Positions 1-9,912 of a stretch of DNA of 64,000 nucleotides are shown one piece after another. Each line of letters opens with the position of its first letter. Position 1 is the first letter of the stretch. The DNA comes from Stereocaulon alpinum. Taxonomy: Eukaryota > Ascomycota > Lecanoromycetes > Lecanorales > Stereocaulaceae. The DNA is taken from positions 310,001 through 374,000 of the forward strand of contig JAEUBA010000022.1 of the NCBI GenBank assembly GCA_018257865.1, read 5' to 3'. A program made the translations under genes and the position numbers. The notes under the pieces were generated by a model. That model saw only the letters and a program-made list of their open reading frames with translations. It searched no databases and had not been told where the DNA came from.

Positions 1-1352
1 GGTGGCGCCTCGCTCGAGGCGTGGGATGGTGGAGGCTGGAGATTCTCGTCAGCCATGTCGTACGTAAGTGCTTGGGCCACGATGAACCGGTAGAAAGCTC
101 TTGCATCTGGGGGTATGTAGGTGAACGTTCCGTCATCCTCGATAGCGGGATCCGAGCCCTGGCTATTGAGACTGAGGGAGCTCGTGTCAATGGGCTGGTC
201 TAGTACGTGGGAAGACACTCCAAAGTTGTCTGACGGCCTTCGACCAGCCTCTGGTCGTTGAGAGTCAGCCGCAGAGCCGTTAGCCTGATGGTTGAACTGA
301 GGTGGAATCCCACTAGTACTCTTGGCCAATTCCGGGTTGGACTGCAAAATAGCTAGTATCATTTGCGAAAGGTCATGCACTTCTCCCTGCTTCCACTGTT
401 CATAGGCTTCATCAAGATCGAAATCGTCGTTGCGGAGCGTCTGGTTTGAGTTCAAGTTTAACAACGTCTGGTATGTCTTCAAATCCTGTAGTGCCGCTTT
501 CTCGGTCCATACGACCTTGTACTTGTTGATGTCGGATTGGACTTGGGTATTCCTGAGACCGAAGATACGCGCAACGACTTGTACAAGCGGCATGTCTTTG
601 ACCTCATGGCTCAGTGGTATCACAACTTCGATGGTAGAGCCACTTCCTCCATTCTGCGTTGGCGCTGATAAATCTTGATCGTGTGCCAGCAATTTGCTTT
701 CCAAGGTTGTTAAACGACCTGTCAACTCCGGCCGATCTCTCACCCAGTCATGATCTTTGAGTACCAAGCTGACCAGACGGACGAAAAGGGCGAGATGTCG
801 ATCGGCCATAAGTCTCCAGGCGTCATCACCCGGTTGCTTGCCCTTAGATAGTTCTTTCGTTGCGTTAGAGAAGAATATGAGCACTAGATCCTCTACCCTC
901 CTGTCTTTTTCCATCCGCTTCTCGAAGCTTGGCTCAGAGAACGCGTTGTAGAAGGCGGCAAAGCTCCTTTTGACAGCAGCGTCATTGTACTCCGGTCTTT
1001 TTTCCTTGCCCATCAGCAACCCCATGAGACGCTCCTTCAACTTGGCCATGAAGCCATGAGGGAATCTTGTGCTTTTCGAGTCTCGCATGAGAGTGAGATC
1101 CTTGATCAAGTCATTTACGGAGGTGGAGGAGCGCTGCACCGGCGCCGGCGGTGCTGGGACATGTTGTGTCCTTCGTGCTCGTGGTTGTAGGAGATATGCA
1201 AGGTATGCTACACGTAGAGCATGGAGGTAGGCATCATTATGGCTAATGAGTTTCTTGCGGGCGTACGAACCCTCCCGGGACAGGGACCCATTCTGAAGAC
1301 CGTTGATGTGCCTGTTAATGCCTCCTCGAGATTGCGTAGAAGACGTAAACAT
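1..1352 (-). CDS. Conserved fungal protein, N-terminal part (cut by window edge); possibly Munc13-like MHD/C2 family
   Basis: An uninterrupted minus-strand frame opens at an ATG at 1352 and is still open at base 3, giving about 450 residues; the C-terminus lies outside the window. An in-frame stop at 1383–1385 precedes the ATG and no intron is seen. The protein is soluble and mostly helical in look. Blocks that read as conserved are HNDAYLHALRVAYL (about residues 40–53), MRDSKSTRFPHGFM (about 85–98), DRRVEDLVLIFFSNA (about 145–160) and DDFDLDEAYEQWK. From memory these resemble the N-terminal half of fungal proteins that carry Munc13-homology (MHD) and C2 domains further on, which act in vesicle priming. 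Those domains would be off the left edge, so the assignment cannot be checked here. Coding status is firm; the family name is tentative. Confidence 0.8.
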   Translation of the reverse strand, partial: MFTSSTQSRGGINRHINGLQNGSLSREGSYARKKLISHNDAYLHALRVAYLAYLLQPRARRTQHVPAPPAPVQRSSTSVNDLIKDLTLMRDSKSTRFPHGFMAKLKERLMGLLMGKEKRPEYNDAAVKRSFAAFYNAFSEPSFEKRMEKDRRVEDLVLIFFSNATKELSKGKQPGDDAWRLMADRHLALFVRLVSLVLKDHDWVRDRPELTGRLTTLESKLLAHDQDLSAPTQNGGSGSTIEVVIPLSHEVKDMPLVQVVARIFGLRNTQVQSDINKYKVVWTEKAALQDLKTYQTLLNLNSNQTLRNDDFDLDEAYEQWKQGEVHDLSQMILAILQSNPELAKSTSGIPPQFNHQANGSAADSQRPEAGRRPSDNFGVSSHVLDQPIDTSSLSLNSQGSDPAIEDDGTFTYIPPDARAFYRFIVAQALTYDMADENLQPPPSHASSEAP

Positions 1353-1912
1353 CACAGGCGTAGTAAGTTCGTCCACGCGCTCTTAACACTTGTTGACCAG
1401 GCTCCCAACTGGCGTTTTGGGTCAACATGGATTCGTAGAGGAGCTTAGAAGAGATGCTGAATGAATGAACTATGCATTCTGGTAAACGGTCTTGAGATGT
1501 CTTGTGGTCTCGGCTGTAGAGCGTTAAAATGATAGATGTGGGGACCAATAATCGTCAATCGAGCGTCATTGTTTCACATTTACTCAAATTAGCTACACGC
1601 TAATTGTCTAGGGGGTTGCCCTAACGCCTGTCACTCGCATCCAAGCATCATCCTTTTTCAACGCCCAACATACCCAGCCTAGAAAGTACCTAACAACAAT
1701 TCAAAAAACTGGGACAGCTTCTATGGAACCTATGTGTATCTATAGCACTTACGAAAGCGAGGTCACAGGCGCTTGGACAGTATCCATACCTGCTAGATTA
1801 GGCATGCTCTATCCTCTATCAACAAGGTTACTGTACAACTTTATACGACTAAAGGCATGGATATGACAGCATGATGCTATAACCTTGAGTGCCAATTATT
1901 GCAAAGTCTCAG
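1353..1912. other. Intergenic, nothing recognised
   Basis: The stretch lies between the 5' end of the edge gene and the 3' end of the lysozyme-like gene. I see no conserved frame, RNA gene or repeat. It should hold the promoter of the edge gene next to 1353. Confidence 0.5.
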
Positions 1913-2923
1913 TCACCCTGCGCCAGCTGAACACGACGTGTCAGCGACATACTTGTTCGGGACTGTAATCAGATCACATGTCGGCACATGCGACGAATTG
2001 CCCCTTGCCCCAGTCATACGATTAGCAACGTCGCTGACATATGACTGTGTACCAGCGAAGTATTTCTTCCCAGTCTTTTGGTCGGTCGCGACGATGTTCG
2101 CGAGGTCATTGGGGTCTATAATGCTCCCGGTGTTGTAGCCTCTGATTGCTCTAGCGGTATTACGGCCTTCCGCGGAACGCCAGTGAGCTATGCCCGGAGC
2201 CTGTGGATTCGTGCTTCCTATATGTCCAAATACGCCATCTTGGATCATCTCCAGAATAGTGGTGTAAGGACACGTATTGACAGCGGTGCCATAACAACTG
2301 GCTGGGTTACCACTTGAGGTCCGCTGCACTTGCATGAGGCCGTGAGATGCGCCGTTGTCGCCAAAGCCAGCACGAACATAGCCGTCACTCTCTTGTATGA
2401 CCATCCCCAGTACTAGTTGCCTGCAGGGAGGCCTGAGTCAGCAAAACCATTTTCGGTTTTTTGAAAGCTTTACGACTTACCGAGGGATGCCTGCCGCATC
2501 GGCTGTAACTGCAATAGCATTGAGCACAGCATCCGCCTCTTCGGGTCCATTTATGCTATTACCAGTGCCCGCCACCATATCGACTCTGTTACGAGCTGCC
2601 ATACACTCCCAAGATGTGTATGCAGTCGATGGAGGAAATTTAGAATCGCACTGGTAACATTGAAGAGGCGGCGATGGACAATTCGCGGGGATAGTCGCAT
2701 AAGTCGACTTAGAGCCGTCAGTAGTAGCAGCTGTGTCGTGAAGTGTGTTTGTTGAGGAGGTGGGAGGTTTCGCAGCCTGAGGTGTTGGTATTGCGAATAC
2801 TGCGTGTGCCAGCAGCGCAGTTAATATTGTGGACTATGTAAGGATCAACTTCAATACGACTAACGGTGTCGTGCTTTCATAGTTGATTGCTCTGGCTTGA
2901 CATACCATTGACGAGAGGAACAT
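1913..2923 (-). CDS. Secreted lysozyme-like / lytic transglycosylase-like protein
   Basis: Three exons on the minus strand: 2923–2906, 2833–2481 and 2420–1913, joined by introns of 72 nt (GTATGT…CATAG) and 60 nt (GTAAGT…CTGCAG). The join gives 292 residues. The start at 2923 is chosen because it produces a signal peptide, MFLSSM followed by STILTALLAHAVFA. A Ser/Thr/Ala linker leads into a cysteine-bearing region (CPSPPLQCYQC) and then a helix-rich domain. The second splice rebuilds VLGMVIQESDGYVRAG followed by ASHGLMQVQ. The QES…GLMQ spacing is that of SLT/goose-type lysozyme folds (GH23-like), in which this Glu is the catalytic acid. The likely role is extracellular cleavage of peptidoglycan or a related glycan, for example against bacteria; chitin or another wall polymer is possible. 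No neighbour suggests a pathway. Secretion and fold are inferred; activity is untested. Confidence 0.8.
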
Positions 2924-5900
2924 GATGAACGTTAATATGCATGCAATGGAGGCGAGAGATGGGATGAGGACAAGGTATTTGTAAATCTTACTAACAAAGA
3001 AGTGACCCTATTGTGCATAAAGATATGGCAACAATGGGTACTCTGGCAAACGTTCTTTGAGAAAGGAACTCAAGTGTATATACACATTGGCGTCGTTAGC
3101 TCTAACCCCAGAGTAACAACGTCAGCCAATTCGACATTGCGCCAGGACCATATCTGTCGTTGTCATGCCACTCAGGCCACCCTCCCACATGTCAGCCACA
3201 GATGAGTAGGTTTCATGCTTGCCCTGTATGGGTCGTCTGTGAGAAGTCATTTATGGTGCAGGCGGCGTCGCAGTTCAGTGGGACCATATAGAGCCGTTTC
3301 AGCAATCCTGCTGGGCCTTCCATGCGCCATCAAGGGGCTTGGTGGGGATTGGCGATCCTCAGACTCTGCCCCCATGAAACCTGAAACACCAACACGGACT
3401 TTGAAACTCTTGAACATTCGATTTTCACAACCAAATGCATCATTCATCATAACGCAACAAGAACTCGCCTAGCTTCGGGATCGCAAAGAGTACACCGTAG
3501 CAACTGGATCAAGGATTCAATAGACCATCATCAGTGGCACGCAAAGCATCTGCCTGCTTGACTACAACCACCATTTCAGCAGCTTTTGAAGGTCCCAACC
3601 CATCGTCACACAGTTTGCGGTCTTGGAATGTCAGCCTGTTGTTACATTTGTATGCATATGCATGAATTGAGAGACGAGGCTCAGACTGTACTCTTGCGTC
3701 TTCAAACTTTCGCGCATAGATGCAAGCCTTCTCATTCTCTGAGATGCGAGCAGGATTATGATACTCAATGTCAAGACACTGACATTCAACCCACGCAGGA
3801 GAGGAAGCCGCTGAGATCCTCTGCTTTGGGTGAAGACTTCCGAAGGCCAGTTTCTCCTCTAGTTCTCATGCGTCAATCGTGTCTCTCCGTTCATCGCAAG
3901 ACAAACGGTCGATCTTCTGCATGATACTTCGACGTAGAATTTCATTAGCATATACCTATTTTGCCTACTTTGCCTATTTTCCATATCTCAAAGCAAGGCA
4001 AAGATAATGCGGGATGAGTAGTAGGGTCAGCGCCTTAACAGATCTCCCGCTGATGGCACTTACCTTCTCACATCGGCGAATCAAGGCCAGTCTACAAGCT
4101 CGTGTATTCGGAGTCTTTACGGTTCGAGCTCCGGGCAGGCCAGAAGCAGCGTCGAGTGGATGTCTACGAGGAGTTGCATTAATGGCAACCAGAACGGTTC
4201 TGGGTGTTTCCGTATTGATCTGCCAATCCACTTATAAGAGTACGACAGACTCATTCAATCCTCAAGCTAGAACAGATGGGCCGTAAGTGTTTCATCATGT
4301 GCTGTATTCTTAGACTGTAATACTCGCAGCGCGAGTGAATTGGCTGACCTTGGTCCGTTCTTTCGCAGCCCTTGCCTCAAGGTGTTCTTGCATCCCGGCA
4401 GCAAGATTACATCGCTGTGATGCCTTCGGATTCGTTGAGGTAATGGCTTAATGCTGGAGAGAGCAGGTCTGGTCCGCTCCAGAACTCGGCAGCATGGGAT
4501 TGGTGCCCCGGGAGAACCTATGGTGGACGCCACGCCCGCAAATGGGCAATTTCACGGCATTCCTCTAGAGTGCAGCGGGCTTCAACAGCAGCAAAACTTG
4601 ATAACGGAAGCTTGCGTGCTTGACTTGTAACGGGGACTACTCGGAGCCTTCAAAAACGTGATGTCCGCGCAGAACCTCTCTGTGAAAGCCTTACAATGGA
4701 AGATTGTGATATTATTGTAATCATACCTAGCATGTACCTTGAGGGTGGTGCCCCAAGTTCCTTCACTTTGTAGCCGAGATGGCCAGCTCCTCCTTATACA
4801 CTACTTGGAGTACTTCAAACGTGAATACCTTGGCAATCACTTCATCCCATATGAGAGCATTACAGGAGGTACAGACCACTCGAGATGTCTGTACTTCATT
4901 GGGACTGTCTACATAAGCACATGCATCCCTCCTCTTACATATGCAAAGTGCTAATTCCTTGTTCAGGGGTATCATCGGCATAGTACTGTACAGCGGGAAC
5001 GTCTGAAAGATGTTGTTTGGTGAAATGTATTCCAGGTTTGACAAGGATGTCGTTGCTGGGACTGATAGTCCCAGCAGCCCTTCCATAGTCTACGCATCGT
5101 TGCCTTATTTAGTCACGAGCTTCCCACCTGCACTTTTGGAATTCTCTCGAAAAGCTCGGCTGACTGAGCACCAATTGATGCCTCGTAGGCCATTAGTCCG
5201 GACGTCTCCCTATGCGAAATCACTAAATCTTGGAACGGAAAATGTTGTATGAGCCGCGAGAAGTGTGAGTGTGTAGCTCAGCTTCATGTGGTAACCATAA
5301 CCAGTCTGCTGCTATCAGACCGACAGTATGATCAAGCATATCGCGCTAGACAAGAGCCCGGTATGCACATATCATGCAAGAGGAATGTTCGCAAAGAAGC
5401 GTCTATGGAAGAGACAAATTCTGGCAAAATCAACCAAGACCACGCTAATTTATGCTTCGCTGCTGCGTGATGTAGCCTAAGTCTCTATAGCCACCTGGTT
5501 CAAGATAATCCCCATATGTAAGCCTACTAGAACGAGATGAAATTATAGCCAAGGCCGCTCCTTTGCGATTGGGGACTCCAGTATCTGGTGATCAATACTT
5601 TCGGATCCCACTCAACTCGCATCTTTCTCAAACGCCTCATTATGTGTACGAGTAGACCAATCCTGCTGACATGGAGCCTATCGACCGAGCGAACTCTCTC
5701 ATCTCTTCTCGATGGCGTCTGTTCGCACTCCATATGCATATTTACGCGTCAGGCTCTGGCATTCAAGCCTTACAATCGCAATTAATTCAAAAGCAGCACT
5801 CATAGCCCAGAGTAACAACCCTGGTAGTGTCAGTATTTATTAGAAATCCGAGACAGTGTAATGTACATCTGTCAACTACTACCTTGCTCCTGAAGGGAAT

Positions 5901-6215
5901 TCGAGATCACTCAACCGGATTCACCAAGTACTTCTTCTTGCGGCTATTCTGCGATGTCTGTGCGGCAGCATCCTTTCCATTGATATCCTTGTGCAATTCT
6001 CTGGTACCGAAGACTGCAGCACCCTCGAGTGGAGAGCAAGAGATATCTTGAAAGACTTGGCGACGCAGGCAAGTTGTTGTGGGTGCTTGGTACACCTCGC
6101 TGCCACAGAAGTCCCCGTAGGGCAGACATTGCCTGTACAATCAGCGAACAAAGCGCTATCCGAGGCCAACCAGACTATGCTATTCGCAAGACGAAGATAA
6201 GGATCAGTGTCTCGA
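2924..6215. other. Long gene-poor stretch, nothing firm
   Basis: About 3.3 kb with only short frames on both strands that show no domain, no splice partners and no coding-like composition. Base composition is close to that of the neighbouring genes, so this is not part of the RIP-type AT block. Decayed genes or a non-coding RNA cannot be excluded. A cysteine-containing frame at 5921–6235 was looked at and not accepted. Confidence 0.4.
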
Positions 6216-6818
6216 TCACCGCGCTTGGTGGACAATTATTGCAAAAACTTCACAGTTGCGGTGAGATAACAGATTCAATGGTGTTGTATTCCATTTGGAA
6301 CAGATTCTGGTGCCTTGGGCGGGTCTGATAATATGTCCATAACCCTGATCGAATAAGACTAGGATATTTTCAGCGATTGTAGTCCAGTCTTCCGATACCT
6401 TCAACTGCTTGCAGCGAATTGGAAGCTTCCCTTTGACAATGTCACGGATATCCCAAGCATAGAGCTCAGAGCGCTCAAATTTCACAGTACGGCCAGGCTC
6501 ACATCCTACGGCTGCTTGAATCTCGATCTTCTCGTCCAGCAAGATCAGAAAGCGCTAAATGACATTCCTCAGGCAGCAATACTCGTCTTTGTCGATCGCA
6601 TCTCGGAGTCTGAACATAGCATGCTCTTCTATGAGGCGCATAGCTGCTTCATCGGGATCCGAGCTGGGCATAGCATGCGGCGGCCCTAGGACACCAGCGC
6701 TGTTACATGCCGATGCAGCCAATGGAAAGGGGGAAGGCGGCATAGAGATATGCCCGGAAGTGGTGATAGGACAGCGTTCTTTTATTTCCGTTACATGAGC
6801 ACATGATACAGGGAGTGA
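6216..6818 (-). pseudogene. Relic reading frame with one in-frame TAG
   Basis: One minus-strand frame is open from 6818 to 6216 except for a single TAG at 6555–6557, about 200 codons in all. Both sides of the stop look protein-like: upstream DEAAMRLIEEHAMFRLRDA, downstream KIEIQAAVGCEPGRTVKFE and KVSEDWTTIAENILVLF. No GT–AG pair of plausible length removes the stop. I do not recognise the family. Possible readings are a recently inactivated gene, a gene ending at 6555 with a readthrough extension, or chance. One stop in 200 codons is unlikely by chance, but the frame has no clear start. Confidence 0.35.
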
Positions 6819-7091
6819 TCAATTGACTGGTGCCTTGTAGTCCCGACAGCTGTCGAATATTAACAAATCTCCCAATCAGAACTACTGTAGCATATGCGCT
6901 GTGCATGACAATGGCCTTACTATGCAAAACATCAACAACGGACTAAATATCGCCAAGCGATAGGAATTGCCTAAGCTATAAGTCAATTGCCAGTTCCGAA
7001 GCCCAGAATACACCCAGCCATTGGACATACGGCCTCGCGGATCCGAAGAAGCCATCTAGGGGGCGAAGTCTTTGCAGGAGACAAGACTCTC

Positions 7092-7771
7092 TTACCCCTC
7101 ACCTAACAGCCCCCCACCAAACCTCGAAATCCCACCCACACCAATCACCGTCCCATCCATCAAGACCGCATACTCAAATGCAAAAGACCCATAATCCGTC
7201 AAAAACGCCCGAATCCCATTCAAGGTATAGTACCACTGAATCCAATTGATCCGGGCACCAGGAAAGAAATTGAGTTCCACAGTGCGAGGACCATAACGGC
7301 GGTGACCCTCTCCTATGGGGTCGTCGCCGTGAAGGCGGACTTGCTCAGCGCATTGAGCGACGGCGTAAATGAGGGATCGCCATGTGGGTTGAGCAGGTAG
7401 TGCGGGGCCGTAGTTGGAGAAGCGGATGAGAACAAGAGGGGAGGGAAATTCGGGTATTTGGGGGACGTGGGTGATGAAGGGATCTGGGGGGAAAAGGCTG
7501 AAGGGGTATGGTTAGTTGGCTGGACGTGGTGGAGGCGAGGATAAGGAGGGGCTACTTACGTGGAGGATGGAGGGGTTGTTTGCTTGACATCAGGAGATGT
7601 GGTCTCAATAGCGCTATGGGATTCTGGAAGCGGGGATGTGAACGATTGAAGAGAGTCGATTGCGAAGGTAGCTGTAGGAAGGAGAACGTTTGGTGAAGGA
7701 ACGACTGCCGAGATTATATACGGGCAGCGGCTTAGTAGGATGGTACATTGCAAGAGGGTTAAAAGACCCAT
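7092..7771 (-). CDS. Small secreted-type protein of unknown function
   Basis: Two exons, 7771–7560 and 7497–7092, joined by a 62-nt intron (GTAAGT…CTTCAG), giving 205 residues. The ATG at 7771 opens a hydrophobic leader (MGLLTLLQCTILLS) that could be a signal peptide or anchor. A Ser/Thr/Pro-rich segment follows. The second half is compact, with LVLIRFSNYGPAL, then VELNFFPGARINWIQWYY and a Gly-rich end. The splice joins SST to LFPPDPFITHV and keeps the frame. I do not recognise the family; the layout of leader, Pro/Ser linker and small domain is typical of fungal secreted proteins. The same frame continues upstream as another, broken reading frame (7778–8128), separated by a TAA at 7778–7780. 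Confidence 0.65.
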
Positions 7772-7777
7772 CCTTCT

Positions 7778-8128
7778 TTAGAGCAACCCAATGGGTCTTA
7801 TGAGGTCGGTAAATTGAGAACTCTCGAAGGAATCGTGTTGAGGACTGGTGTGGGGGCTCCCAGCCTTCATATCTCGTGGAAGGGTGATGTCGATAAGCAC
7901 CGTAACAAACCGCTCAGAGACGTGCTTGTCACGTAGTGGAGGCTCTAATTCGTAGCGTGTTTGATGTTGAGGCGCGTAATAGTTGAGTTTCATCAGTCTG
8001 GCGACTTTGCCTTCGGCGTAAAGTAGATGTCTTGCGCATAGGGATCGTATCTGGCTTGTTACGAGTCATGCGAGCAAAAGCATGTCTTGCATGTTGACAT
8101 CGATTGGGGCGAAAGTTAGAGTATTCAT
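7778..8128 (-). pseudogene. Relic or interrupted small frame upstream of the 7092–7771 gene
   Basis: An ATG at 8128 begins MNTLTFAPIDVNMQDMLLLA, then meets a TGA at 8066–8068 and continues in the same frame for 95 more codons to a TAA at 7778. The part after the TGA reads as coding (HLLYAEGKVARLMKLNYYAP, then FVTVLIDITLP). A single C-to-T change (CGA to TGA) would explain the stop. It is also in frame with the secreted-type gene immediately downstream. Either a short gene starts at the internal ATG at 7993, or this is a decayed exon. No family recognised. Confidence 0.3.
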
Positions 8129-9057
8129 TTGATCCTCCTCTCCTTTCGTGTTTTCAACACCGAGAATGGATGATCAGGGTTTACGCATAGTAGTGCAGAT
8201 GATGACGATAATCACTAGATGGAAATAAAGTCGTAAGTATGTGTAGAACAGGAATGGTGTGAAGGCGATGAAGACGTGTATGGAGGGTGATAGACTGGGC
8301 AAGGTGGTGGGAAATGAGACATGTTTAGAGAAGCGTTGGAACAATTAGGTGAAAACAGGTCAAGCAAATTGAATCGACAAGGCATTGAAGGGTAAGGCCT
8401 ATGTCGCGAACGTGGGGGACAGCAGTGGAGAGTTCTTGAGGAGACGAAAGGAGGTGAAGGGTGGTAGCTGGGAACATGAGATCAGACGTGCCAATGCGGT
8501 TCTTAGACTGTTTTTAGAGGAAGTGGACAGGACTGGCAAGTCTGAACAGAGTCGTTCGGTCGAGAGGTGTTGGCTCAAGAACCAAAGTCGACGTCATTTT
8601 TAATCGTGTAACCGCCATGATGTTGGTAGCCTGACCCTGTGCCATCATTACTCAAGGGTTTCCTGTGGCCGGTGAAATCTTCCGCCAGTGACTCGTGCTC
8701 TAATCTTTCACGTCAACGTGGGGAGGTTGTTCGATCTTATCCAAAGTGAAGCATTGCATTCTATGTGCCTGACCAATGCCACATTGAATGACATAAGTAT
8801 GAATGGGCTTCGTATATAGCGCTTGATCCATATCCATTAACCATTAATTCGTAATTCACTTCTTCAGCTATAAGTGGCATGATATTGTAACGCCGTTCCT
8901 TGCACAGAGATCTCGCTCTGAACATTCAGCTGATTTCATTTTGTGGGTAGGGCGTAAGTAGCGACATTCTCTTGCTTCTCTCATTTTTAATCTTACCTCC
9001 ATCGTCCCTTCCTCTTCTTCCGTCCAATGTAGCCCAATGATACTTCCGTATGATGTA
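8129..9057. other. Intergenic, nothing recognised
   Basis: No frame with recognisable domain or splice partners. A 72-codon plus frame at 8385–8603 has no supporting feature. Confidence 0.4.
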
Positions 9058-9440
9058 TCAGTTCAAGGTCATCTCAGCCATAGCACCAGCTCCCCGGAAC
9101 TCCTTTATTGCGAATCGTGCCCACTCCACGCAGTCAAAGCCCTTCCCTGTTTCCGAACCATCGTCGATATGGTGGATAGGGATGTCGCGTAGAACCTCAT
9201 AGATACACTCGATGGGATCGAGAATCATTGCGACGAGGATACCGACCGGACAAATGGTTCAAGACATATATTAGCGATTAAGGCTGTACCGTAGATCTAT
9301 GGCTGTGAGCGGGCAACATCGATGCCCTGGAGGGCATCCTTTGACTCAGGCTTTGGTATGGTGTTCGCAGTGGTTGTACAAGAAGAGGCATCTTTCGGCC
9401 AGACGAGAAGGGCATAGTGTCATGTGCCAAGGTATGTCGA
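9058..9440 (-). pseudogene. Fragment resembling the fungal DUF6914 family, probably decayed
   Basis: The last 57 codons (9228–9058) are intact: an ATG at 9228 starts MILDPIECIYEVLRDIPIHH, followed by GFDCVEWARFAIKEF, then a TGA. This order, a repeat of ‘leucine-rich turn, xVLRxxPI, then xxWxCVxWxxxAL’, is what I remember of the C-terminal part of DUF6914 proteins. Further upstream, around 9430–9350, the frame reads HYALLVWPKDA, matching that family's N-terminal YHWALLVGPK block, but stops fall just before and after it and no clean splice joins the two parts. A decayed single-copy gene is the simplest reading; an unread intron structure is the alternative. Confidence 0.4.
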
Positions 9441-9912
9441 CCGTTGTGGGCACAGGAACATATTTCTAGTAGGATGCACCTTTTCCAGCCGCTGATGGCG
9501 CCATTAGCATCGCCCTAGTCTATACCGCGTGTAGCAAGCAAGGCATCGTTGCGGCTCAACTCTCTTGCTTCGTGCCACGCCGATTTACCTTGGCCCTGTC
9601 CTGTAGATGGTCGAATTAAAGAATTGAACGAAGGTCTGCTAAGCTTTGACCCCCATTAGGGATCCGGTATGTGAAAGCTTGGTGGTTTTCCGAACCGGTT
9701 GATTTGGCAGGAAGAAATACAGCACACATGACGATGAGTGTGCGAATGAGTTCTTTTGAAAGCCTTCCTAAATCATCTGGCGAGGGAACACTCTTCCCTT
9801 GATAGCCCTTCTCACTTCGTGTCTCTTGTAGGAATTTAGGGTACTTAAGAGAGATCTCCAAAAACAATGGCTCAAATGATTGAATCCGTAGATGGCGTAT
9901 CATAAACAGCGG
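9441..9912. other. Intergenic, nothing firm
   Basis: Holds a 95-codon minus frame (9616–9903) starting just after the membrane-protein stop. It has no domain I can name and may be 3' UTR of that gene. Confidence 0.4.

Noticed and set aside
5907..6235. Overlapping minus frames with several cysteines, possible small secreted protein
   Set aside because: No signal peptide, no splice partners, and two frames compete over the same bases; cysteine spacing matches nothing known.
9616..9903. 95-codon minus frame directly after the membrane-protein stop
   Set aside because: Starts with ATG but has no domain, and its position fits the 3' UTR of the gene before it.
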